Shown: one piece after another, positions 41,048 through 49,586 of the stretch
Position numbering within the stretch: the first letter of the stretch is position 1
Layout: each line of letters opens with the position of its first letter
Origin: CAIMWS01 sp964409245
GTDB taxonomy: Bacteria > Verrucomicrobiota > Verrucomicrobiia > Limisphaerales > UBA1319
Direction of reading: 5' to 3'
Assembly (NCBI GenBank): GCA_964409245.1
Contig: CAYPCQ010000027.1
Span: 1 to 64,000 of the forward strand
Length of the DNA stretch: 64,000 nt
Translations under genes and position numbers: made by a program
The notes under the pieces: model-generated
Told to the model about the DNA's origin: nothing
Database searches by the model: none
Seen by the model: only the letters and a program-made list of their open reading frames with translations

Positions 41048-42127
41048 ATGAAAACAGCCCCAATTAAGCCCACGTTTTGTTTGGTGGCATCCGTCTTGAT
41101 CGTCGGTGTGCTTCTCCTTGAGCCAGTTCACGCAGCGACAATTAATTTTAACACCCGGGCGGGAAAGAAATATACCGTTGAATCGAGTTTCGACCTTCAA
41201 ACATGGGCGCAAGTTGGCAACTCCCTGGTCGCTGACGGTAATTCCGCCAAAATCTCCGTTCCTTCGGCCTCCGCTTGGTCATTCTACCGGGTGCGACTCG
41301 AGCCGGACCTCACTTTTAACCGCTTATCGTTCAACGCTCATGCTGACTTGGATGAATTAAAAACTGGCTTTTCCAACACTAGCTGGAAGGTGGCAGCCAA
41401 AGAAGTCCTGCGGCGGGCAGTGCCTGACGCCGGATGGATCGTGGATAATGACACTGATCCCAATTTTTTTTACTTCTGGTTCGGCGGGGATATGGCGGAT
41501 TTCACCCAGATGCTTTTCCGGCTAAGCGCCGCAGCTCACGAAACAATCCATCACGTTGGATTCGAGCGCATAACCTTTCAGAACGGCGTTTTTGTGTATT
41601 CCCTGGTGTTGGGTAACAATGAGTTTTTTTCAACCCCAGCCATGAGCTTGTTCCCACGTTCGGAGATCCTCAATTCACTTCCTGATGACATGCGAACCCT
41701 CGGATATGCAAGCACTTACCTCACCGGCCAGAGTGGAACACAGGACATTGTGAACCTCTTGGATGAGTTCAACGCCTATACGTTTACGGCGCTGATTGAT
41801 ACTGCTTTGCTGCCGTATCTGACGGGACTGAGCAGTTGTTCGAGCAGGGATGGCGTCCTCGCCATGATGCTGTTCACTGAGGAATACTTGAGGGTGGCAC
41901 GGGAAAGATATCCGAATGATTACGGCAAAATCCTGAATTCTCCGCTCGTGGATTTCATTTTAATTTTATGGGATAGGGCGGAACAGACGCTGAAGATGTC
42001 CGAAGGGGAACCTCGGTTAGGGCAGCAAGACCAAGCGATACGCGCTTACGTTTATAATCCAGACCACCTGGGCGAGATACAGCGGTTGCGGGCAGCAGTG
42101 TTCCCGCGGATTTCAATCACCCGCTAG
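41048..42127 (+). CDS. Predicted secreted HExxH metallopeptidase-like protein
   Basis: A 359-residue exported protein with a signal peptide ending near VHAA (residues 1-30). Residues 31-85 form the Y-x-VE...DL-x-x-W module (KYTVESSFDLQTWAQVG ... FYRVRLE). The remainder is helical and carries HETIHH (His164, Glu165, His168), the zincin zinc-binding motif, and 70 residues further LLDEFNAYTF, where Glu240 could be the third ligand. This spacing resembles gluzincin-like enzymes, but no named family was recognised. A structural HExxH without activity cannot be excluded. The gene is AT-richer than its surroundings outside the island. Confidence 0.65.
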   Translation: MKTAPIKPTFCLVASVLIVGVLLLEPVHAATINFNTRAGKKYTVESSFDLQTWAQVGNSLVADGNSAKISVPSASAWSFYRVRLEPDLTFNRLSFNAHADLDELKTGFSNTSWKVAAKEVLRRAVPDAGWIVDNDTDPNFFYFWFGGDMADFTQMLFRLSAAAHETIHHVGFERITFQNGVFVYSLVLGNNEFFSTPAMSLFPRSEILNSLPDDMRTLGYASTYLTGQSGTQDIVNLLDEFNAYTFTALIDTALLPYLTGLSSCSSRDGVLAMMLFTEEYLRVARERYPNDYGKILNSPLVDFILILWDRAEQTLKMSEGEPRLGQQDQAIRAYVYNPDHLGEIQRLRAAVFPRISITR

Positions 42128-42513
42128 AATCCCTTCACCACGAGCATTTAGCTCCTTCCGGCCACCAATCTAAACATCGCTGGGGCCTTGTGTGAAAAAC
42201 AAGGCGATTCGCGTCCGACCATGCGCCGCAGGGATGTCATACTAATTGTGGGTGAATAATTAGGCGATTCCAGGAGCATTTATTGCATGCAATCTTGTCT
42301 GTTATACTGTCCACCATTTCTGATCAATGGGTATAACACCCCATTGTCGGCAGTTGGTTTTAGGAGTAACTTAATTCCTAATTGTCTAAAAAAGCAATCT
42401 ACAGTTATCCGGCGTAACAACTGCTGCGGTTTCGTTGCCAACGTGGGCGGTCCGTTTGGTTCTCATTCCTTAGTTTTCCGTGGCTGTGGTAAAGCTGGAT
42501 AAGAAAAAACACT
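42128..42513. other. Intergenic region; nothing recognised
   Basis: About 386 bp between the metallopeptidase-like gene and the beta-propeller gene on the same strand. No gene, hairpin or convincing promoter boxes were found. Confidence 0.4.
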
Positions 42514-44613
42514 ATGAAAAAGCCATTCACAACAGCACAGCGGGTTGGGGTATTCATCTTTTCGGGATTCTTGTTCGGACCACAGCCTGCAAAAGGGGCA
42601 CAATTGAGTGCTCTCGATGTTCCAGCACCAATAACGTTGATCAGGGCTGCCTGTGATGCCCAAGGCAACACGTATATCTTGGGAACCTTTCAGACCAGCT
42701 TGACTATAGCAGGCAAAACTCTTGTGTCTAGAGGCGGAACTGCTGACTATGTTCTTGCGCGTTATGAGCCTGACGGCAGCGTTGGATGGGCGATTAGCTA
42801 TGGCACAGCCCGCAGGGGCGATGGTGGTTCGTCTGTTGATTCCAGGACGTGGCTCTTCATAGGGCCAAACGGAATTTTCGTCACGGGATCGACACCGGGC
42901 AGTCTTCACATACAGGACACAGCCGGTAACGTCATAGATTCCGCATACGCTCCGAGCAACAGAGCTGGCGGCGGGGACGGTTTTTTGTTTTGCTTCAGCT
43001 TTACTGGAGTCGCAACCTGGCAGGCATCAATTAACGGCTTCTCGGCGGGTGATGCGGGCCGGGCTGTGGCTTTTGACGCAAGCGGCAATATTTATTGGGT
43101 GGGAAGTTTTAACGGCTGTTGTCCCAGCCAGGGAGGGGCCACCTTGACAGGGGGTGACGGAACAACAGTTCCTCTTTCATCGCCCAGCTACGGAACAGCT
43201 TTTCTTGCTAAAATGTCCCCGGTTGGCACTCCCATGTGGGTGGTAAAGGCATATAATCGGGACACGGAATTTGACTTGGTCACGGTTGACACTTTGGGTG
43301 GCGTTTATGTTGGCGGATTTACCAGATCGTGGTGGCCTGGCGCTTCGACGATTGTAGTGAACTCCGACGGCTCCACCAGATCGCTGAGTAATCCCGGACT
43401 GGCTTCGCACCCTTTCGTAAAGTTTAATTCTGCTGGCATCTTGCAGTGGTCCGCCTCGATCTTCGGCGCGCCGGGAGGCAACGTAGATACAGATTTCGCG
43501 GAACTATACGAACTTTGTGCCACCACAGGGGACTTTATTGCAGTGGCTGGCCGTTATGCCTCCAGCACAGTGACGTTTTCAAGCACCGATGGGGCCTATA
43601 AACAATTGATTCGAGGCAATGATTATGACGGATTTGTCGCCTTATATACGCCGGAAGGGAAGGCCGCGTGGGCGGTTGATATAGGCGGACCGCTGGACCA
43701 ATCGGTTTCTGCTTTGAGCGCCGGAACCTCGGATTTGTGGGTGGGCGGCACGACCACAGGGGGCATTAATATGCCGGGAGTGGCCCTCCCCGGGCAAGGA
43801 GGGTCGGATGGTTTTGTGCTGCAAATGGATTTCGCCGGAAACGTTTTAGGCGCGGCTCTTGTTGGGGGGCCGTATCTTGACGCCCTCACAAGCTTGGAAG
43901 GGCGAGACGGCCTCACGATGATTGCAGGCAACGAAGGCGGCAGCTTCGAGGCACTGGGGGTGCAAATCCCAAACGCTGGGCCGTTCGTATTGACAAGTTT
44001 TGTGCCTGCTCTAGATACTGAGAACCCCGTCATCACCGGGTGCCCGGCGAATATCACGGTGGGCAATGATCCCAATGTGTGTGGGGCGATGGTGAGTTGG
44101 ATTGAGCCAACCGCCACGGACAATGTGGGTGTGGCGAGTTTCACCTCGGATCATAAGCCGGGCGATAGTTTCCCAGTGGGCACCACCACTGTGACTTACA
44201 CGGCCAAGGATGCGGCAGGAAACATGGCGGTCTGCAGCTTTACTGTGACAGTTGAGGATTTGGAAAAACCAGTCATCAGTGGCGTGGCTTTGACGCCGGA
44301 TAACCTTTGGCCCGCGAACCACAAACTCGTGATGGTAGCCGTCGATTATTCTACGGGAGACAACTGCGGCGTGGCTTTCTTTTCATTGAGTGCTGTGAGC
44401 AATGAACCCGACAATGGTTTGGGCGACGGCGATCAACCGAACGATATCCAACTGATCCCGGGCGACCAGCACCACCTCTACCTGCGGGCTGAACGGTCCG
44501 GCGGCGGAAGTGGGCGAGTTTACACGATCACGATCAAATGCACAGATGTCAACGGCAACACCGCGACGCAAACGAGGACGGTTGCGGTGCCGCACGACTC
44601 AAGGAAAAAATAG
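42514..44613 (+). CDS. Secreted beta-propeller (SBBP-like) protein with HYR domain
   Basis: A 699-residue exported protein. After a signal peptide, residues about 35-500 contain repeats of the SBBP type (CDAQGNTYILGTFQTSL, FDASGNIYWVGSFNG, DTLGGVYVGGFTRSW, GFVALYTPEGKAAWAVDIGG), predicted to fold as a beta-propeller. A HYR domain follows (PVITGCPANITVGNDPN ... FPVGTTTVTYTAKDAAGN, about 500-595), and a last Ig-like domain with a Lys-ending tail. Such proteins are usually extracellular or surface binding proteins. No PEP-CTERM or LPxTG anchor is seen. Confidence 0.75.
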   Translation: MKKPFTTAQRVGVFIFSGFLFGPQPAKGAQLSALDVPAPITLIRAACDAQGNTYILGTFQTSLTIAGKTLVSRGGTADYVLARYEPDGSVGWAISYGTARRGDGGSSVDSRTWLFIGPNGIFVTGSTPGSLHIQDTAGNVIDSAYAPSNRAGGGDGFLFCFSFTGVATWQASINGFSAGDAGRAVAFDASGNIYWVGSFNGCCPSQGGATLTGGDGTTVPLSSPSYGTAFLAKMSPVGTPMWVVKAYNRDTEFDLVTVDTLGGVYVGGFTRSWWPGASTIVVNSDGSTRSLSNPGLASHPFVKFNSAGILQWSASIFGAPGGNVDTDFAELYELCATTGDFIAVAGRYASSTVTFSSTDGAYKQLIRGNDYDGFVALYTPEGKAAWAVDIGGPLDQSVSALSAGTSDLWVGGTTTGGINMPGVALPGQGGSDGFVLQMDFAGNVLGAALVGGPYLDALTSLEGRDGLTMIAGNEGGSFEALGVQIPNAGPFVLTSFVPALDTENPVITGCPANITVGNDPNVCGAMVSWIEPTATDNVGVASFTSDHKPGDSFPVGTTTVTYTAKDAAGNMAVCSFTVTVEDLEKPVISGVALTPDNLWPANHKLVMVAVDYSTGDNCGVAFFSLSAVSNEPDNGLGDGDQPNDIQLIPGDQHHLYLRAERSGGGSGRVYTITIKCTDVNGNTATQTRTVAVPHDSRKK

Positions 44614-44757
44614 GAGTGCGAACGGAGGCCACGGTTTGCGCATACTTGAGGTTTGCCCATGTTGGGGGTGGCTTACTGATTATGTGCTACGGATGGCTGA
44701 AGTATGTTTATTACATCGTGAATAGCGAACCTTAGAACCTCGCCAGCACGACGTGAA

Positions 44758-46110
44758 TTAGGATTCGGCAAACCAACAAAAGGACTGAAGATTCAGTAGT
44801 TCAGTGTTTTGCGTTCTCTTTTCTAATGTTTCAAGTAATCGTGAGGCGGTTGTTATTGCATAATTAGCTGTCTGCGTGTTTATTTTCCACCCTCGACCTT
44901 TAGGTAAATCCTTAACACAAAGCATCCCTCGAATTTCCCCAGTTACTTCTCCACCTGTAATCAAACGTGTGACATGGCGATAGTCCACTAGTTCCCGAAA
45001 ACCTTGCCTAACTGTGACATGGAGGTCGGAATTCTTCACCTCTAGCAGAACAATTCGGCGGTTTTGGTTGCGATCTCTGCAGTCAACAACTATATCGGGG
45101 CGAAGCTCACTTAATGAATCCTCATAGCTTTCCAGAATCCGGGCGTAATCCTGTATGTCAGTGCTTGGATTATCGTTACTGTAGCAGATACTCAAATCAT
45201 TCGGTTTCCTTTGATAAAAAACGGTGATCTTGACACCGCTTAGATTGCCCATTTGCGCGAACCAATCTGCCCCTTGGATTCTATGTGAAATTGGTGTCAC
45301 TAGGGGAGGGTTGCTAGCGCCTGTGCGTAGTAAATTCACAATGGCAAACAAAATGAACAATTCAAATAACTTGTTTTCATCAGGCCACCGAAGACCTTCA
45401 CGGATCACCCTAAGGATTGCTTCCTTTGAGGATTTTTCTCCGCAGACTGAAATATAACGACCGAAGTGTGCGAATATTGCCGCCGCAAGACATGAACGGC
45501 GCTGTCGCGCCCGAGATACCAGGCGGTTTGATAGGTTTTTTACAGATGCATCCGTCGATTCGACTATCCTCCGATAGTGCGGATTATGACGGATGTGGTT
45601 AAGGTTCCTTTGGAGATCCTCCAATTGACTCCACCAGGAATCTTTATTATTGGATCGTCGGCCACCCCAGTGTTGAAAAAGCATTTTAACATCGTCGTTG
45701 TGCCTTTCGACTAGGAAAGCCAGCATTCTATTTTCGGGCAAGTCAAAACTTCGTTTGGCGTCTAAGCATACAAAAGATGTCGGACGTGTGACCTGCAGCG
45801 GAACTGTCTGAGCCCAGTTTATGGCACCTCGGATTTGACCATTTATTACATGGAACTGCCTTGTTGTGGCAGACCGCAGTGTCTGGAGATGTGTCACAAT
45901 ATCCTTCGCAAACAGTCTGGTATGCTCGTTGAGCAAAAAGGAAAGCCTCACCAGTTCATCCAAGTCAATAATCCGGTAGGTTCCGATTTGTAGGCCACAA
46001 CTTTCCAGGGAGCCAGCGACGTCAAATTCTCTCAGTTTCCCTGATTGAACATACACACCCAAGAGTTGTTGGGCTGTATAGCGGAGGATGGTTTCACTTA
46101 GGTTAGCCAT
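44758..46110 (-). CDS. McrC-like nuclease subunit (DUF2357 / PD-(D/E)xK)
   Basis: A 450-residue protein with hallmarks of the McrC/DUF2357 family: GQIRGAINWAQTV followed by LDAKRSFDLPENRMLAFLVE in the N-terminal half, and a C-terminal PD-(D/E)xK nuclease core with LRPDIVVD (Asp near 339) and IVLLEVKNSD (Glu and Lys near 357 and 359). In McrBC the B subunit is a GTP-driven AAA+ motor and McrC supplies the cleavage. Its ATG at 46108-46110 overlaps the end of the AAA+ gene by 8 bp, so the two are translationally coupled. A self-versus-foreign DNA restriction role is inferred from this pairing. Confidence 0.8.
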   Translation of the reverse strand: MANLSETILRYTAQQLLGVYVQSGKLREFDVAGSLESCGLQIGTYRIIDLDELVRLSFLLNEHTRLFAKDIVTHLQTLRSATTRQFHVINGQIRGAINWAQTVPLQVTRPTSFVCLDAKRSFDLPENRMLAFLVERHNDDVKMLFQHWGGRRSNNKDSWWSQLEDLQRNLNHIRHNPHYRRIVESTDASVKNLSNRLVSRARQRRSCLAAAIFAHFGRYISVCGEKSSKEAILRVIREGLRWPDENKLFELFILFAIVNLLRTGASNPPLVTPISHRIQGADWFAQMGNLSGVKITVFYQRKPNDLSICYSNDNPSTDIQDYARILESYEDSLSELRPDIVVDCRDRNQNRRIVLLEVKNSDLHVTVRQGFRELVDYRHVTRLITGGEVTGEIRGMLCVKDLPKGRGWKINTQTANYAITTASRLLETLEKRTQNTELLNLQSFCWFAES

Positions 46111-48043
46111 TTTCACGCTCCAAAGTCACGTCCTGGTCAGCTAGACCCTCGGCTTTCTCGACAGCGTTCATAGCCGGAAGGTATGCCCGTGCAGCTTCAT
46201 CAAGGAAGGTTGTCCAGTAATCCTCCGGCTTTGCCTGTTTGTGCACTGCCGACTTGAAATCTTTCAAATCCTCTGGAGTCAGACCTTCCAACTGCGGAAT
46301 CACGTACATCGCTATCGCCTCTCCCATGGCGGTTTGCCACTCAACCGGGTTATCCTCAGAAAATCGCTTTTGCAAGTAACTTGCCATGTCTATTAAAAGT
46401 GCGGGTCCTAACTGCCTAACACTGGTGATTCTTTCCCACAGCGCGCAAAGCAAACCAGCTCGTTCGCCGCTCATTTCAAGTCCTTTCACAAGTGCCTCGC
46501 TGTGAATAACTTTTAACCCATCGGATGTGGGAACTGGGATGTGGATAAATGCAAATCTCCGGAGGAATGCGAAAGACATTTCGTACAGGCTGGCTTTATC
46601 GTCGGTATTCAATGTGGCAATCATGCGCCATTCTGAAGGTACTTTATAGACATAGAAACTATCGTCATGATATTGCCCTTCGATGTTTTCTCCTTCTTTT
46701 CCTTCGCCGTGCTCAGAGTTCGGAATTACTACAATTCGGCGCCCTTCATGCAAATAGGGGAGTTCGCAAGCGTGGCCGGATAAAATCGTGAAAAACTGCC
46801 CAAAGGCCTTGTCAACATCGGCCCGATTGAGCTCATCAATCACCAACCAGCGAGAGTCTGTGTTGCCCGATTTGGGCTTGTGGAAACACTCAAGAAACTT
46901 GCCCTGCTGAAATACGAGTCCACCGTGCCCGGATGCGGGATTGGGTACGTATCCGCCAACAGTATCGAGAGCCGTCCAGTCCGTGGTAGCGGTCGTAAAT
47001 AAATAGGTGGAACACCAATGTGCCTGGGCAGCGACTGCCGCCACTGTTTCAGCTATTGTCGTTTTAGCAGTACCAGGAACGCCAGTAATTATTATGTGCT
47101 TGCCAGCTTTAATAGCAGCCCAAATACATGTTAGTATTTGGACTAATGGAATGCCAAAAAGTTTTTCCCGAAGGAGATTTTCGCATGTTTTTACAGGGTC
47201 AAGTGGCGGTGGCTGTGGTGGCTGTGGTGGCTGTGGTGGCTGTGGTGGCTGTGGTGGCTGTGGAACCACATGGTATGCTTCCTGGAGTTTATTTTTTTCA
47301 GCATCTCCCATTTCGAGTGATATAAAGTTATCTACGTTTGAAATCGTTGTATTAGTCTGTTGATGAATAATAACGCGAGCGCCATCACGTTTATTACATG
47401 ACAATAAATAGGTCCAAAGTCTTCTTTGAACTTGGTTTTGAACACCAGTGATCGTCGATCTCTGGTTAGGAATGGTTTTAATAAAATCTTTAGTAATAAT
47501 ATCTATTTCTGCGCGCAATGCTATTAATGTTGGAAGATCATTAGGAATATTATAATTATTCAGATCTTGAACTTTAAGGCGATTTATAAACCATTGCTGT
47601 AATAGTGGTATTTTACAGGCTTCAATAAGTGTGGTGCGAATGAACACGGGCAAAATGAGAACATTATTATTATTAATGCCTTTTAAAATATCTTTAGCGG
47701 GAATAACGTTAACCTCTAGTGTGCGACACCATGCGTTTGGCGGGTGCCACACACACAAGATATCGGCATCACACTTGGTCAAATCCTCCAACTGGTTGCA
47801 AGTGAAATTCGTCCAAAAATCCTTCAAATCCTCTGCGGCGGCAATACGTAAAAGGAATTGTTTGCTTTTATTGTCGATCGTGTAGGCGTATTTGTTTCCA
47901 TTAATATATCTTATGTTTCCTTGGTCAAACCTGCCCAAAATAATGTGCTTGATAACTTCTGAAGGTCTTTTTGTGTTTTGCAGTAAAATGTTGTGGTTGT
48001 TGGGCTCGCTTGTTCTAAGCACTTCGATGTATTGGTGTGGCAT
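46103..48043 (-). CDS. McrB-like AAA+ ATPase with novel N-terminal domain
   Basis: A 646-residue protein. Residues 1-255 are an unrecognised domain (contains YAYTIDNKSKQFLLRIA and DILCVWHPPNAWCRTLEV), AT-rich in DNA. A Pro/Gln linker follows (261-280, six PPQ-like units). The AAA+ domain (about 285-560) has Walker A GVPGTAKTT (321-329), Walker B WLVIDELNRADVDKAFGQFF (399-418) with the McrB-like xDExNR pattern, sensor Asn479 in ATLNTDDK and an Arg pair in FLRRFAF. The McrC-like gene overlaps downstream. In McrB systems the N-terminal domain selects the DNA target, so this one probably defines the specificity. GAAAGG lies 11 nt before the ATG. Confidence 0.8.
   Translation of the reverse strand: MPHQYIEVLRTSEPNNHNILLQNTKRPSEVIKHIILGRFDQGNIRYINGNKYAYTIDNKSKQFLLRIAAAEDLKDFWTNFTCNQLEDLTKCDADILCVWHPPNAWCRTLEVNVIPAKDILKGINNNNVLILPVFIRTTLIEACKIPLLQQWFINRLKVQDLNNYNIPNDLPTLIALRAEIDIITKDFIKTIPNQRSTITGVQNQVQRRLWTYLLSCNKRDGARVIIHQQTNTTISNVDNFISLEMGDAEKNKLQEAYHVVPQPPQPPQPPQPPQPPQPPPLDPVKTCENLLREKLFGIPLVQILTCIWAAIKAGKHIIITGVPGTAKTTIAETVAAVAAQAHWCSTYLFTTATTDWTALDTVGGYVPNPASGHGGLVFQQGKFLECFHKPKSGNTDSRWLVIDELNRADVDKAFGQFFTILSGHACELPYLHEGRRIVVIPNSEHGEGKEGENIEGQYHDDSFYVYKVPSEWRMIATLNTDDKASLYEMSFAFLRRFAFIHIPVPTSDGLKVIHSEALVKGLEMSGERAGLLCALWERITSVRQLGPALLIDMASYLQKRFSEDNPVEWQTAMGEAIAMYVIPQLEGLTPEDLKDFKSAVHKQAKPEDYWTTFLDEAARAYLPAMNAVEKAEGLADQDVTLERENG
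47202..47261. repeat. Triplet-rich tandem repeat encoding the Pro/Gln linker
   Basis: GGTGGCTGT units (plus strand) are repeated about six times in tandem at roughly 47211-47261. They encode the PPQ linker of the AAA+ protein on the minus strand. Length changes here would alter the linker between the target-recognition and motor domains without breaking the frame. Confidence 0.8.
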
Positions 48044-48262
48044 GATTATTGACCTTTCAATTAGGCTGTGGCTGGAGGGATACGAGTTCTTTCAGCAGGA
48101 AAAACACATGGAATTGCATGCCTTGCGCATATTTTAAACCCATGGAAGGAACCAGGGACGAGTCCAGTTAATAGTTTTTCATGGCTCATTGGCTTAATTG
48201 AGGGATTCATTGGCTAAAGGTCAAATGGAAAAAGTGAAATAATTTGCGTTTCCGTGAGACGA
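48044..48262. other. Upstream region of the McrBC-like operon
   Basis: The leftward operon must be transcribed from here. AT-rich; a GAAAGG ribosome-binding site lies just before the ATG at 48043. No convincing promoter boxes or operator repeats were recognised. Confidence 0.4.
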
Positions 48263-48669
48263 TTTGACCCGCTGCTGCGTAGCACGTCGAAAAATTGAAT
48301 TGGCGTTATTTTGACGCATACCCTTGGTGTTGGTGCGTTGCCTGTCAAAAAGTTGGGGCTATAGGATATAAGGCCTTGGGAATGAATTGGTTGTGAATAA
48401 TCATCAAAGGCCAAGCGAAGCTTCTGGCCTTTTTTGGAGGAAATCCAGGCAATAACCATCCCTGCCATCGGCTCCCCAGCCTGGCCGTCCTCTCGAATGC
48501 AGTATTTTCGAGTTGCTGCCTCATAAACCTGCCGGCCAGGGGGTTGTTTTTCCCGCATCCGGCAAAACTCTGATGCTCCTGGATTATTACCTGGAGGCTC
48601 CGAAATCACCAGCGGTCTGCAACGAACGCGGGAAAATTTGCAGTAAACGCAGGTACGAGTCATTTTGGC
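48263..48669 (+). repeat. Island repeat, copy C (full length)
   Basis: A 407-bp copy of the dispersed repeat, starting TTTGACCCGCTGCTGCGTAG and ending ACGAGTCATTTTGG, same orientation as A and B. It differs from B by scattered substitutions and by a short replaced stretch near 48395-48440. An open frame crosses it on the minus strand but is not preserved in B. Confidence 0.88.
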
Positions 48670-48933
48670 ACCCCTTTCGGATGCCACCCCCCCTTCGCCA
48701 TCACCCAAAAAAATGGGATAATCATTTGGAGGGCCTTTAATCGAAAGCTCAAAAACCGGAGACAATCACCATGCCTCAAAAACTGTATTATTCCCCGCAG
48801 ATAAACCGATTCATCATTACCTGCCCACCAATCCGCCAAAGTAAAAGCCCACAGCGGATCACTTAAATCCAGTCGTTGTTCGCCGGGTCGCAGGAACCCA
48901 GCCTGCAGGAAAACCATCCCAAAAAACAAAAAC
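48670..48933. other. Intergenic between repeat copy C and a small gene
   Basis: About 264 bp with no recognised gene. It should hold the promoter of the small gene at 48949. Confidence 0.35.
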
Positions 48934-48948
48934 GAAAGGACCAAAAAT

Positions 48949-49299
48949 ATGGCTATCACGTTTGAAGCCAACTACAGCAAGAAACTCGGTTTGCCGGGTT
49001 TTTCATCTCACCAGTATTCCGTGACTGTTAAGACGGAACTCACCGATATCAAGCAGGTTGAACTGGAAAGTGCGCGTCTGTATGCGCTGCTTCAATCCTG
49101 CGTGGACCGCGATATTCAAGAACAGGGGTATCTGCCCCACCTTGAACACAGCCCAGCGCCGGTTTCTGGACACCTTGGGCGAGGCGTGCGTCAAGACCGA
49201 TGGGCGCGTAAATGCCGATTGCCTGATGGCCAGTCACTTCCACAGGGATTCACGGAGGGAAAAGGGAATGGCCACGAAAGAGCGCAAAGGGCACAATGA
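48949..49299 (+). CDS. Small conserved-looking protein truncated by the 182-bp repeat
   Basis: The first about 69 residues look genuine: MAITFEANYSKKLGLPGFSS, HQYSVTVKTELTDIKQVELE and SARLYALLQSCVDRDIQEQG, a short alpha/beta protein, preceded by a strong GAAAGGA 8 nt before the ATG. I recall similar short proteins as uncharacterised genes in related bacteria, but cannot assign a function. From about residue 70 (position 49156) the frame runs into the exact 182-bp repeat, so the original C-terminus has been replaced by repeat sequence and the gene is probably truncated. Confidence 0.6.
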   Translation: MAITFEANYSKKLGLPGFSSHQYSVTVKTELTDIKQVELESARLYALLQSCVDRDIQEQGYLPHLEHSPAPVSGHLGRGVRQDRWARKCRLPDGQSLPQGFTEGKGNGHERAQRAQ

Positions 49300-49337
49300 G
49301 GAAAAAGGGTCAGATTTCAGATTTCAGATTTCGCATG
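49156..49337 (+). repeat. Exact 182-bp direct repeat, right copy
   Basis: Identical to 38337-38518, same orientation, 10,819 bp away. It contains a fragment of a RAYT transposase gene (relic 3: FLDTLGEACVKTDGRVNADC, LMASHFHRD in the proper frame) and the short CAGATTTCAGATTTCAGATT tandem. It interrupts the small gene at 48949. Confidence 0.95.
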
Positions 49338-49586
49338 CGCGTTACCCTGGGCTGGATTATCGCCGCCCCTTTGGGGCTTTCTAATGACGGCAACCTGGCG
49401 AGCGATTCGCTTTGGTGTAACCGATCCCGCCCGGCGGACAAGTGTGCGTCGATAGGCACACTTTGGCGTTAACCTGGCATAAACAATGGTTGCCTGGCGG
49501 GAGCAAGGACCGGGTGCCGGAGGAGGTGTCCAGCGGGGAGGCGCCAGGCCCGGCGGGTTTTACACCAGAGCCTTGGGCAGGCAATA
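49338..49586. other. Intergenic region at right edge of island, with hairpin
   Basis: No gene is seen. A perfect 8-bp stem with an 8-nt loop (AAGTGTGC at 49440-49447, GCACACTT at 49456-49463) lies beyond the end of the leftward ThuA-domain gene and could act as its distal hairpin. Confidence 0.4.

Noticed and set aside
47202..47261. CRISPR array or satellite
   Set aside because: The repeat has no spacers and keeps the reading frame of the AAA+ gene; it encodes a Pro/Gln linker.
48214..48765. 183-codon frame on the minus strand in the repeat
   Set aside because: It lies in repeat copy C and the frame is not preserved in copy B, so it is not a gene.
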